Shown: piece after piece, positions 53,555 through 63,179 of the stretch
How the letters are laid out: each line of letters begins with the position of its first letter
How positions within the stretch are numbered: position 1 is the stretch's first letter
Assembly: GCA_033964015.1 (NCBI GenBank)
Contig: CM066921.1
Coordinates: 22,177,355-22,241,354, forward strand
Direction of reading: 5' to 3'
Source: Scolanthus callimorphus
Lineage: Eukaryota > Cnidaria > Anthozoa > Actiniaria > Edwardsiidae
Length of the DNA stretch: 64,000 bases
Program-made: the position numbers and the translations under genes
The notes under the pieces: generated by a model
Database searches by the model: none
Told to the model about the DNA's origin: nothing
The model's input: the letters and a program-made list of their open reading frames with translations, nothing else

Positions 53555-53813
53555 TTACACTGTTAGTTTTAAGGATTTTTAAATCAAGAATCACACAATT
53601 GATTTAAAGAAAGCAGTATTGTTTTAAGGAAAAAATGGAACTTTTTAGCTCATCTCAATTCAATGTTTTTCTGATTGTTTTAAGATATCGGAACTTAAAT
53701 CAAGGATAAACATATTAATTTAAGCCCATTGAAACAAGAATCAAGAATCTTACCTGGGGACATTAAAACAAGTTATTTTTTCATTGTTTTTAAGAAATCA
53801 ACTTTAAGAGTGC
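53555..53813. mobile_element. Possible TIR element rich in TTTAAG motifs
   Basis: The right end GTTTTTAAGAAATCAACTTT then AAGAGTG is the inverse of the sequence at about 31470-31500 (CACTCTTAAAGTTGATTTCT). The left end CACTGTTAGTTTTAAGGATT is an imperfect mirror. The core is full of TTTTAAG / CTTAAAT units. Confidence 0.5.
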
Positions 53814-54021
53814 ACAGAACTAGAAGTACTTTTACATAACGTTAAATGAACGAAACAGAAAGTATTGATTTACCGTTTGATCGCTCTGTTGAATGCATGT
53901 CTTCTCGGCCTGTCTTCTAGCCGTTCGAACTCGAGCATTGTGGACAAGAAGTCGCAAAATCTTCCGTCCAACATCTTCAAAAAGAGATTATTTGAACGAG
54001 TTTTTCGCTGAGAAGGTCCTC

Positions 54022-54132
54022 AATCACTCTGTCAGCTTATATTTCTCTTTCTCTCCCTCCTCATCATCGCAGGCGAAGAGCTGAACAACTTCTTCCACCG
54101 AGAATCTATCCGCCATTGGCATTGCCTTCTAG
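54022..54132 (-). other. Short minus-strand frame MADRFSVEEVVQLF, possible first exon or relic
   Basis: From about 54115 on the minus strand: MADRFSVEEVVQLFACDDEE, then GEKEKYKLTE and a stop. Starts of this type (MAxRFSVExxLxLL followed by acidic residues) occur at the beginning of cnidarian transposon proteins I have seen, but 30 residues are too few to assign. Confidence 0.25.
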
Positions 54133-54227
54133 AATTTTTGTAAACAAAAAGCGACTCTCGCGCGGATTACCGCTAACCATCATGATGATCGTCCAGGTCA
54201 ATGCGGGAAATCGTGGGGGTGGTACAT

Positions 54228-55100
54228 GACCTATGTGTCAGACAAATGTACCTATAGATAGCTCTGCAGTCCGCAATCTCGGCTCATGGTTTGACACCCA
54301 TCTTAATATGGCTACACATATCAATAAGGTCTGCCAGTCAGCATTTATCATCTTTATAATATCAGGCAAATCAGAAAATATCTTTCATACGACAACACTA
54401 AGTTGCTTGTGCAGTCCGTTGTCATGGCGCGACTAGATTACTGTAATAGCCTTCTTTATGGAGTGCCAGCCGTGCATCTTTCTAAACTCCAGCGACTACA
54501 GAACGCGGCTGCGAGGTTAATAAGCTACACTCCTAGACACTGCCACATCACTCCAGTGCTTTTTGAGCTGCACTGGCTACCTGTCAAGTATAGAGTAAAA
54601 TTCAAGATCGCGACTCTCGCATTTAAAGCAATCCATAATATGGCTCCTATTTACCTTAGAGATCTTATTAATATTAGTAAAAACAGTAGGTACAACCTCC
54701 GCTCACAGTCAATGGGCATTATGCTGCAAGACCGTTCTGCTAGATTTAAGAAGACTCTTGGCGACAGAGCATTTACGGCTGCTGCTCCACAAGTATGGAA
54801 CAATTTGCCATCAAATTAAGGAACATTGACAATTTTAATTGCTTTAAGTCAAGTCTCAAGACTTACTATTTTAGATTAGCATACAGTGACTTATTCTATA
54901 ATTTTAATTATTTTAAACATTTTTAGCTGTATATTTTAGCTTTATTCTATTTAGTATTCATTTAAATCATTAGTAACTTTTTATTATACTTTTTATTTTT
55001 ATTGCATTTTAATATTCATGTACTGCGCATTTGATCATATCCACATGCTAAAATGCGCATAACAAGTATTAAATATTATTATTATTATTATTATTATTAT
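54228..55100 (+). mobile_element. 5'-truncated LINE (CR1/L2-like) with ATT tail
   Basis: Two overlapping frames: SSAVRNLGSWFDTHLNMATH, then after a shift KLLVQSVVMARLDYCNSLLY, then HITPVLFELHWLPVKYRVKF, then RSARFKKTLGDRAFTAAAPQ and VWNNLPSN. This is the C-terminal end of the reverse transcriptase ORF in CR1/L2-like LINEs. A 3' untranslated region follows with TACTGCGCATTTGATCATAT then TGCTAAAATGCGCATAAC, and a (ATT)n tail at 55070-55100. Upstream RT motifs are absent, so it is a truncated insertion. It landed in a Harbinger transposase gene. Confidence 0.85.
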
Positions 55101-55449
55101 TCTGCCGCTGAAGTTCCGGTCCAACTCGTCTACAAATATATTCAAAAGTACCACGAGATACTCTGAAGTTCTCTTTCCACCAGAAATCTAATGTCCTGTC
55201 GTTCAAGAGACGCTGAAACCAGTTTTGCGGTCGTGGAAATACCCATGCAGTTCTAGGCCGCCGACCTCCGATTCTTCGGGCTCGAAAATGTAAATAAACT
55301 GCCTCTGCCATTTGTAAAAATCGCAGACGGGCTCTTCTTCTCCTTCGAGATCTCCATAAAAAGAACAAGATGTGGGAATTCGCTACAGAATGGTTTAAAG
55401 TTAACAGGAAAATCACAGACATTAAAGCAGCGACGTCACTGTCGTCCAT
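55101..55449 (-). pseudogene. Harbinger transposase start, cut by a LINE
   Basis: From the ATG at 55449: MDDSDVAALMSVIFLLTLNH, then RRRRARLRFLQMAEAVYLHF, then RRPRTAWVFPRPQNWFQRLL, then DFWWKENFRVSRGTFEYICR and RVGPELQRQ. WxxNFRVSRxTFxYICxxVxPxLxRQ is the conserved first block of a Harbinger/PIF transposase, just before the DDE domain. The frame then runs into poly-Asn codons from the LINE tail. The rest of the transposase is not found nearby. Confidence 0.75.
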
Positions 55450-55559
55450 GTTTACAATCCTTCCCGCGAAATCCTTGCTAACCCACGAGATCCAATTACA
55501 GTCTGACCGCATGCCTAACTCACCTTCGGGTGAATATTTTAACCACATCTCACTGACCT

Positions 55560-56020
55560 GAGGCAGTTACCTCCGGGTAAAGCGCTAACCCAGTGCAAAT
55601 CTTGTGGCTTGACTTCTGCTTCTGCTTCCCCACTTAAACCTTTTCAGCCAATCAGTTGTGATGGAAGGCAAACCAGTGATCTAAGATAAGGACCAGATTA
55701 GCTCAAAAGGTTTGAGTGTTAGAAGAGTATGTCAAGTCTGAGTTTCGAATTCAAGGTGGTTGTGATGCAACAATTTCAGCTGCAAATCCTGTTGCTACCC
55801 AGATTGTTGCTATTTTTTTTTCAGGTGTTTATAATTTTCTTATAATATTGAAAAAAAAGTGTAGCCTTATTCTGCCATTGAAATAACATGTGAAAATATC
55901 ACACTTGCCTTTGCTCGATGCTCGATTTTTAAGCTGAACTCAAATAAAATTAGAATTTGGTATTTCATCGATGTTTATATAATAAACAGAACATTACATG
56001 ACCGCTTGGAAATACGAATT
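55560..56020. other. Non-coding; likely 5' flank of the Harbinger fragment
   Basis: No recognisable coding sequence. GCTAACCCAGTGCAAATCTT near 55590 may be part of a terminal repeat, but no partner is seen. Confidence 0.3.
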
Positions 56021-56029
56021 TATCTAATA

Positions 56030-57515
56030 ATAATAATAATATACATTTATATAGCGCTTATACGACCGTTCTAAGCGCTTTACAACTAGAATGACATAAA
56101 TAAAATGAAAAATTATAATATAGTTAAAACAAATAAAAATAAGTAAAATCGTAACACTTAATAAAATAAAAAATAAAAGAGAAATGGCAATTACATGAAG
56201 TGTAAAATAATATATGGTAAAAACAGGGTAAAAATAAGTAAAAATCATAAAAAGCTAAGATAATACTAATTAAAATTGAGCCTAAAAAGATGAGTTTTCA
56301 GCTTAGATTTAAATTCTGCTATGCTCCCTGCATCCCTTACACTCGATGGAGCTCATTCCAGAGCCTGGGTGCGTTTGTAGAAAATGCCTTGTATCCATAA
56401 GTTTTCAGATTAAAAGAGGGTAAGTTTAGTTTGACTGCATCATAGGAGGAGCGTAAATTTCTGGCTGGTTTGTAGACCAACAAAAGATCTTTTAGATAAG
56501 GAGGAGCTAAGTCATTTAAACATTTGTAGGTGATTAAATTTACCTTGAAAATTATTCTTAGCTCAACTGGCAGCCAATGTAGGTCTTTAAGGACAGGAGT
56601 AATTCGATCATATTTACTTGCCTTGACAATAATACGCGCTGCAGCATTTTGAACCCTTTGTAGTTTGGCAATTAATTTTGTGGGCATAGCATAGAGAAGG
56701 GAGTTACAGTTGTCCAATTCGAAAGAACTAGGGCAACCACTAGAGTTTTGGTTGTCTCAAGTGATAAGCAATTACGTATTTTAGCTATATTGCGTAAATT
56801 ATAAAATGAGGATTTTACAACCGCATCTACATGTTTGGAAAGAGACATGGTCTCGTCAAATATGACACCGATGTTTCGAGCATGTTTGGACGGGAAGATG
56901 GTGTCGCTGCCTACAGAGAGAGATGTCAAAGGCAGATGGGGACGAAATTTAGAATGAAGTACAAGGAGTTCTGTTTTGTCAGTATTCAACTTTAGCTTGT
57001 TTATAGTCATCCAAGTAGATATATCAGACATGCAAGACTCAATGCGACATTTTACAGAGGCGAGCTCAACACGATCACAACAGTGGAACGTGGAATACAC
57101 TTGCGCGTCATCCGCATTTAGATGGAAGGATAGTTTGTGTTTGCGGAAGATGTCACCAAGTGGGGCTGTGTATAGAGAATACAACAACGGCCCAAGAACA
57201 GAACCTTCAGGAACTCCACAACTAACCGGGCGAGGCTGAGAAGAGGCATCATCGATTTTTACGAACTGAGTGCGATCAGCCAGGTACGATTTAAACCAGG
57301 CGAGCACTTTACCATTGAAACCAAATCGAGAATTGAGTCTATTTAATAATATGCCATGATCCACAGTATCGAAAGCTGCTGATAGATCTAGTAACACCAG
57401 CACCACACAACGATTTTTATCAATTGACTGCAAGATGTCATTCTGGACGCGTGCTAAGGCCGTTTCACAACTATGGTGTTCCTTATATGCAGATTGAAGG
57501 GGCTCCTCAAGATTA
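56030..57515 (-). mobile_element. LINE (CR1/L2-like), 5'-truncated, with mutated YADD box
   Basis: On the minus strand from about 57515: [20 protein letters not shown], then [20 protein letters not shown], then [20 protein letters not shown], then [16 protein letters not shown], then [20 protein letters not shown] frameshift near 56710 leads to [40 protein letters not shown] and FSTNAPRLWNELHRV. The catalytic box normally YADD reads NADD (57103-57120), which should abolish reverse transcription. The 3' end is AGCGCTTAGAACGGTCGTAT then a TTATT-type tail at 56030-56050. Confidence 0.9.
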
Positions 57516-57800
57516 TCTTCTCGTGTTAAAAAATTATCTCACTCGTTTGCTGCGCTCCATCGTGAGATAAATTTTCAACACTCGAAGATAAAATTCGTAT
57601 CTCCGCACGGCCATGTAATATCCTCTATATCTCCAGTGCAGTTGATCTTAACCCAGTGATATAACATGTTGTTATCTCGCTCGTTCATATCTGCATGGGG
57701 CCATGTAATAATCTCTATGCAAGCTGCATGTGCTATTTCAGACATTGAAGACAGTTTACATGTATCATTGTAAGAATAACAAGAAATCTCTTTTCCTTAG
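57516..57800. other. Non-coding, nothing recognised
   Basis: Contains repeated TATCTC / GAGATA motifs (ATTATCTCACTCGTTTGC; TTGTTATCTCGCTCGTTCAT). CGGCCATGTAATAtcctcta and GGGCCATGTAATAATCTCTA form a short direct repeat (about 57608 and 57699). Confidence 0.4.
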
Positions 57801-58923
57801 GCCTGGTCTGTCTGCAAGGAAGATCTAAAGGAAGATCCAGTCAAAGGGGTTTACTCGGACTACAGATACTCAGGTAAGAAGTTTCACAAAGAAAACCAAA
57901 TGAAATGGGGAGTTGACAATCTTGAATTTTTACCTCAGCTCACAAGATGCTTGCCAAACCTGAATTCTGAGCTCCCTCAGGTTTTCTTTCAAAAATACTA
58001 TAGATTAATCCCAGTTTCTCCCAAGATACAAAACAGAAAACTTTAAAAAAGGACAAGAAAGTGGGAAAATATACGATTCTGTGTATGATATGCACCCTGA
58101 CATTAAAAGGTAGCTGGCGTTATACATGGGTGAATATGGTAACTTGTGTTATACAGTTGCAATAATATACAACTATGTCAGTTTTTCCTTTGGTAATTAT
58201 TCCAGATAGAGGTTTTGAAGACCACAAAAAAGAACAACCCCCATGCTAGATGATGGATTAAAGCATATGCATGTGACTTGAGGAAAGGGCTGCGCGAGTC
58301 AGTTAAAGGTGAATGGAGTGGTGACTTAGATATGGGTGATGGGAAGCTGCAAGAGCTAAGGGAGCAGTATGTGAAAGTCAAAGAGTTTGCCAGTGGAATT
58401 GGACAACGGAGCTCCCCTGTTAATTTAAATGAAGATCTTAAGAGATTGCGGGGGACTCTAGCGACTGATATCAGTTTTCTAAATGCGGGAAGAAAGAAGA
58501 TGAAGGAAATGTATGATACTAAAAGGAAGAAAGACAATGTTCCAGAGGACAGCCGATTTGCACTTGCTTGGGAGGTTGTTGCATATGATACATTACTGGC
58601 CATGAATGCCGACATCATTTCCAAACTCACCCAACTTGGATTCAGAGTACAAACAGCAGAGCACCCAACCCAACACATTCACACAAGAAAGCTTGTGCAG
58701 CTAAGAAAGAACCTGCTGAAATATACTAAGGATCTTTTTGCAAAGAAAAGAGATGCTGCATCACATCTGTTGGTATTTATGATTGCTGATGAGTTAAGAA
58801 ACATGAAGCCATATGCTGTACCAGTTCAATTCCTGCTCTATCACTCTATTACTGATGATATGTTGAGGCAGTTGCGTGATGAACTAAAGGAAACTATGAC
58901 TTCAATGGGCATGCAGGTTGTTG
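57801..58923 (+). pseudogene. Fragment of an uncharacterised repeated cnidarian-type gene
   Basis: A small exon (57801-57873) reads AWSVCKEDLKEDPVKGVYSD, with GT-AG borders. A large exon (58206-58923) reads IEVLKTTKKNNPHAR, then an in-frame TGA at 58251, then WIKAYACDLRKGLRESVKGE, LQELREQYVKVKEFASGIGQ, DLKRLRGTLATDISFLNAGR, DSRFALAWEVVAYDTLLAMN and FMIADELRNMKPYAVPVQFL, ending at a GTAAGT donor. I recall many near-identical uncharacterised proteins in cnidarian genomes with SAIG-x-RSAPV, LAWEVVAYD and E-x-x-KPY-x-(I/L)PVQ blocks. The first exon does not join in phase and the TGA breaks the frame, so this copy looks dead. Function unknown. Confidence 0.55.
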
Positions 58924-59600
58924 GTAAGTTGATTTGAAAGCTGGTTCCATGCCGAGTGTTTATTATTGGATTACTGCTCACAATTTAGTTCTGCTGCTAT
59001 CAGTATCATTAGGAACACAATGTTAGGATCATGCTTTCCTGGGAGCATGGCTTTAAATGACATCTAGAAAACAAATAATATGCAGGGAACGTTTAGACCT
59101 AAGCATAAAATAACGACTGTGTTTTCTAAAGTGTTCTCATATTGAATTTATGCCTAAGTTTTTGATGAATAATGCTGGTACAAGGCTTAAAATTACGGCT
59201 ATGGTCATTCTTAATTTCGAGCCCTGTTACAGTAAGATTAAGAGCGCCTGTCTGTAAATATCACCGATCGGCGTCAAAATGCGAAATTACAAAATCGCTC
59301 AAATTTGGTCAAAAGTTAGGCCTACGTGAAGGATTAATGCTGTGAAAATTTCAGGTCGATCAGATAAATATTTTCGGGAACGACGACGGAAGTGATTTTC
59401 CCGAGCAAACTCGCTATTTCGGGGCATGTTTCACCTAATTCAAAAGATCGTGCGAAATGCGAAATGGACCCAAGTAATAAACACAGATCCTTAATCACGA
59501 CAAGATAAGCTTTCATTCAAGTGGTTTGTCAACCATTTCCGTTGAAAAATAAATATTTTATTGATTTTTGAATAATTATCTTTTTTTTCGTGTATTTTAT
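58924..59600. other. Non-coding, nothing recognised
   Basis: No domain-bearing frame. The minus-strand frame 59334-59516 shows no motif. Confidence 0.4.
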
Positions 59601-59614
59601 CAAGGCCCAAATCG

Positions 59615-60218
59615 ATGCTAATATCTCCGATGAGACGTCGAATTTCTAAAATATTTAATATCCCGGAAGAGATCTATACTTCTTCTTCTGATTTATCAAA
59701 TAAAATTTTGAGGCAATTAAAATTCCGAACTTTCACAGCGCGGAGATTGACCTCTATTGATTTACCGATAATAGGACACATTCCAGGCACAGAATCCAGT
59801 AATCCACAGCAAATGAACTCCCTCAGTTCCCGAGTAATAGTCTTGCGTGTTGTTTAGAAGGTGCCTTGAGTCAATTCACTCCAAAATCGTTTCATTCTTG
59901 GCAGTATTCCTTCGTTATCCCAAAGTAAACACCCGAATTCGCAAGCAAACTGCAGCGGCTTGTGGGATTCTCCATTTATGCCGAATCTATCCAAATTCAT
60001 CCAGCTATTTACATTTCAAGGAAGTAAATAACCCTTGTAAATCCTCGGTCGTACGCTATATCCGAGCACTTAATGAAAACCAAGTAAAATTAGGGCACGT
60101 GAATCTAATTATAGATGAGGAGAAGTTGGGGAGGCTGATTTATAAATCAAATGAAAAAAGACTAGAAGTTGACTTGCATTATGGATGCTGGAATGATTTT
60201 GGTATCACGCAGCACTAA
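59615..60218 (+). other. Two overlapping unidentified open frames
   Basis: 59615-59857 (MRRRISKIFNIPEEIYTSSS) and 59847-60218 (RKQTAAACGILHLCRIYPNS, then VNLIIDEEKLGRLIYKSNEK). The second has protein-like composition and even codon use, but I recognise no domain in either. They may be parts of one frameshifted relic. Confidence 0.25.
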
Positions 60219-60285
60219 TACAGTTGTGACTGGACAAGAGTTGCTACTTCGAGGCGTCCAAATCCATGGGCGTGGCTTGTTATGA

Positions 60286-60853
60286 TCAAGTTATCCAGTG
60301 ATTGTCTGGTAGAAGGACTGGATGCCTCGTGTCACAGGACACCAGGGCGTGGTCGACTCTTCCGCCCACTCTGATAATAATCTTGCTGCTAATACCGCCG
60401 CCTGCAACTCTAGCCGTGGAATGTTGAGTTCCTTGAGAGGCGCAACACTGGCCGCTACAAACGTCGCCTATAGGCGCACGTTCCAAATGCCTCCCGCGAA
60501 GCACCCGAGAAAATGCAAAGAGTTTGGTGGTGTAAGACATCTTGGAAGCTCATGATCATTTAGTTCTCCAGCTCCTCAAAGTACGCCTGTCATTTTTGTG
60601 CTATTGGCTGATCTTACTAACAGCCTTGCTGCAACAACGTCTGTAGGCCATTTTGTGCTCTGATTACAACTGGCGTGGTGAACCCTATCGGGTCGTATAG
60701 ACGTATTGCGTAAATATTTGCAACTTCTTGGAGAAACAATTGTTGCGCGGTAGCAATAACTTGTGGAGCGTATTTGAGTCATCTTTGGACAAATAATACG
60801 TCTTGGCTCTTTCAGCACCTCTACTATTTCGCCAGAGGTAGCTGTGTACCCCA
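60286..60853 (-). pseudogene. BEL/Pao retrotransposon pol relic
   Basis: On the minus strand, reading down: FLQEVANIYAIRLYDPIGFT then TPVVIRAQ (about 60720-60650), the block after the reverse transcriptase core in BEL/Pao elements (usual SIYDPLGFxxP). Further on comes IIIRVGGRVDHALVSCDTRH then PVLLPDNHWIT (60380-60286), the start of the integrase zinc-binding region (usual IRVGGRLxxS...HPxxLPxxHxLT). The pieces lie in different frames with stops, so only a decayed fragment remains. The element is older than the TIR insertion at 60854-61226. Confidence 0.65.
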
Positions 60854-61226
60854 CAGGGTTCCCACGTTTTGAAGCTGTCAAAATTTCAGGACTTTCAAGG
60901 ACCTTTTCAAGGACTTCCTTAAAAAATTAAGGACCTTGCATACCGAAGCATATACTGCATCGGCGCACATCTTGACATTTTGGTTTCATTGACGACATTC
61001 AACAAAAAATTTAATTTTGCAATCTTTATTTTGTTTATTAATCACTTGTTTCTTACAAAATTTCCCAGCACTTATTTGTAGAAAATTTGTCCAGGACTTT
61101 TAAGGACCTTGGCATATTTTTTTTTAATTCCAGGAAAAGGACATTTCCTGGAAAAGGACATTTCCTGGAAAAGGACATTTCAAAATTCCAGGACTTTTCA
61201 GGTTTTCAAGGACCGTGGGAACCCTG
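60854..61226. mobile_element. TIR element with CAGGGTTCCCACG ends
   Basis: CAGGGTTCCCACGTTTTGAA at the left mirrors the right end (GACCGTGGGAACCCTG) over 13 bp. The core repeats CAAGGAC / AGGACTTT motifs on both strands, so it folds along its length. CAGGG ends are common in hAT elements; no 8-bp target duplication is evident. Confidence 0.7.
61128..61185. repeat. Three copies of a 17-bp palindromic unit
   Basis: GGAAAAGGACATTTCCT is repeated head to tail three times (61132-61182) inside the TIR element; the unit itself is nearly self-complementary (AGGAAA...TTTCCT). Confidence 0.85.
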
Positions 61227-61234
61227 TCCCAGGT

Positions 61235-61830
61235 GAGGTGTTTATCAAAAATCATCCCGAGTGTCCACGCGCTGTTTACTTGTTCGATGAGACTTCCATT
61301 TAAAGTCACTGAAACCAGATTTGAGAATTTTTGGTGGGAACAGATTAACGTGGATTTTGTTTTCTTGGTATTAAGAGTGTAGCCCATTCATGAACGTCAA
61401 TTTCCAGTTTATTTAGTTTTAGTTCGACATCAGAAACACTGGTGCCGGAAGTCAAGAAAGTGGTATCGCCAGCAAACATTGTAGTATCAGTAACAGAGGC
61501 AGAGGAGAAAAAGGGGCAAGTCATTAATAAATAGAAAGTACAGGGGCCCGAGTATACTGACCAGTGGAACTCCCACACTAACGGATAATGCGTCAGAAAG
61601 AACACCTTTAAAACACGTTTTCTGAGAGCGGCTAAAAAGGTAGGACTGAAACCACTAACTGCTTAATTGGTCAGAGCAGGGCCATACAAGTCAAGTTTTA
61701 AAAGGAGGGTGTTGTGATCCACCAAATCAAACGCTTTTTTTAGATCAATCAGAAGTAGTTCACTCAGAAGCCCACCATCCATATACATAAGAATGGCATC
61801 AGAGAGATTAATAATGGCCAGTACAGGTCT
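61235..61830 (-). pseudogene. LINE reverse transcriptase relic with mutated FADD box
   Basis: On the minus strand: LLIDLKKAFDLVDHNTLLLK (about 61760-61700), then GVPLVSILGPLYFLLFIND-like sequence, then DTTMFAGDTTFLTSGTSVSD (61440-61480 region), then TLNTKKTKSTLICSHQKFSN and VNSAWTLGMIFDKHLTWD. These are reverse transcriptase motifs of a LINE. The catalytic FADD reads FAGD. Frameshifts are present, and the 3' side is cut by the TIR element at 60854-61226. Confidence 0.75.
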
Positions 61831-62310
61831 TACATCCAAATGTAAAACCTGTACCGGGTCTTACATTAAGCTACACGCTCCTCTAAATTAATCAAATCAC
61901 AACACAACCCTAGCACCAGAATTAAATAATTAGTCCCGCTCCCCAAAAATCAATTCTAAATTGTGCACTACTACTATTCTGTCTCAAAATTACACGAAAG
62001 TAAAACAATATCCATTGACTATCGTTGGGAAATTTAATGTAAACAATAAATCAATACAATGATCATGTTCAATCCCTCAGTTCAATTCTATTCAATACAA
62101 ATTGTATTTCTTTCCTTTCCTTTTTCAAGAAAAAAAGTCAAATTGAAACTCACAAACATCGTCATTGCTTCTCATATTTCGCCGGCATGCAGTAATATCC
62201 AGGAAACAAATTGCCCAATCTGAATTAAGAAAATGCAACATGTTAGGAATTATGTTTACAAAGCTACTTTTAGAACAAAATAGAGCGAGAAACATTATAC
62301 TATGATTAGT
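61831..62310. other. Non-coding, nothing recognised
   Basis: GGTCTTACATCCAAATGTAAA and CGGGTCTTACATTAAGC form a short repeated motif near 61826-61872. No gene recognised. Confidence 0.4.
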
Positions 62311-62500
62311 CGAATTTACACTAGAGACGAGTTTCCTGTCTGAGACGAGTTTCTCGTCTTGAATGTTCTTTCCTGTTGTTCTGTGATCACGCAAAAAAAA
62401 CTTTTTTGATGGAGAACGTCTGGCGATAATAAGCCGACTAGAATTCACATAAGACAGGAAACTTTTCTGACGGGAAACTCGTCTCTATAGTGTGAATTCG
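62311..62500. mobile_element. MITE with about 30-bp TIRs
   Basis: CGAATTTACACTAGAGACGA then GTTTCCTGTC at the left mirrors GACGGGAAACTCGTCTCTAT then AGTGTGAATTCG at the right. The core contains more GAGACGAGTTTC / ACAGGAAAC motifs in both directions. Confidence 0.8.
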
Positions 62501-62955
62501 GCTATTCAATCATGTACACCAGTTTTCTTGACTACAGAAACTGAAATTAAGCAAAAATGTACTTCAATCTCAAACATTGCGTATTTACCTGTCTTTATCC
62601 ATCCCATGGACGATGTTGAACGTTCATCCCAAATTTTGCTGGCCATCTGGTTTGCGCAACTATTCCGCAGACATGTTTACACGGCAAGCATTGAAGCAAT
62701 CTGAAATTAAAATATCCCCCTGCCAAGCCCCAGAAAAGGCGACTTGTTGTGTTGCTCTGCTATTAGATAGAATTTCTATAGAACAAGACACTTTTGTTAA
62801 CTTTTTGTTAACAAACCTTTTGTTCGGGGTAACGTTATTAGGACTTTTTGTCCATTTCTGCCATTTCTGACAGTGGCACACAGAAAGCGATAAAACAGTG
62901 ATAATGAGCTTTCCATAAAAACAATAGAATTTGGGTGTGGTAGGTATGTAAACAA
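62501..62955. repeat. Probable dispersed-repeat sequence
   Basis: A minus-strand frame reads FVNKKLTKVSCSIEILSNSR, then SGAWQGDILISDCFNACRVN. The run DxxxACRxNM also appears in the minus frame at 62125-62448 (LDITACRRNMRSND). This suggests two diverged copies of one repeat and not a gene. Confidence 0.35.
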
Positions 62956-63054
62956 GTTCAAAACTACGGAGTCGGTCTTGCATAGAAATTCAAAACCTCC
63001 AGCTACGCTGTCGGTTTTGAATTTCTATGCAAGACCTCCTCCTATGTTTTGAAC
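62956..63054. repeat. Long hairpin: perfect 24-bp arms inside 42-bp imperfect arms
   Basis: GGTCTTGCATAGAAATTCAA plus AACC (62974-62997) is exactly inverse to 63013-63036, with a 15-bp loop. The outer parts, GTTCAAAACTACGGAGTC and CCTCCTATGTTTTGAAC, are imperfectly paired. It could be a cruciform-forming site or the remains of a small foldback element. Confidence 0.85.
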
Positions 63055-63179
63055 CTATATTTGAAACATGGCGAAGCAGGAAAGCAGGAACCAGGTCGGA
63101 GTTTAGAATTTAAAATTTGTTAGAAAAGACCAGTCAGGGAATTCAGGAGGAGTATCAATACATACTTGAAAAGATATAT

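Noticed and set aside
55069..55100. Asn-rich domain of a real protein
   Set aside because: The codons come from the (ATT)n tail of a LINE that inserted into the gene.
58178..58678. Minus-strand frame of 166 codons
   Set aside because: Antisense to the conserved frame at 58206-58923; Ser/Leu-rich composition is typical of a shadow frame.
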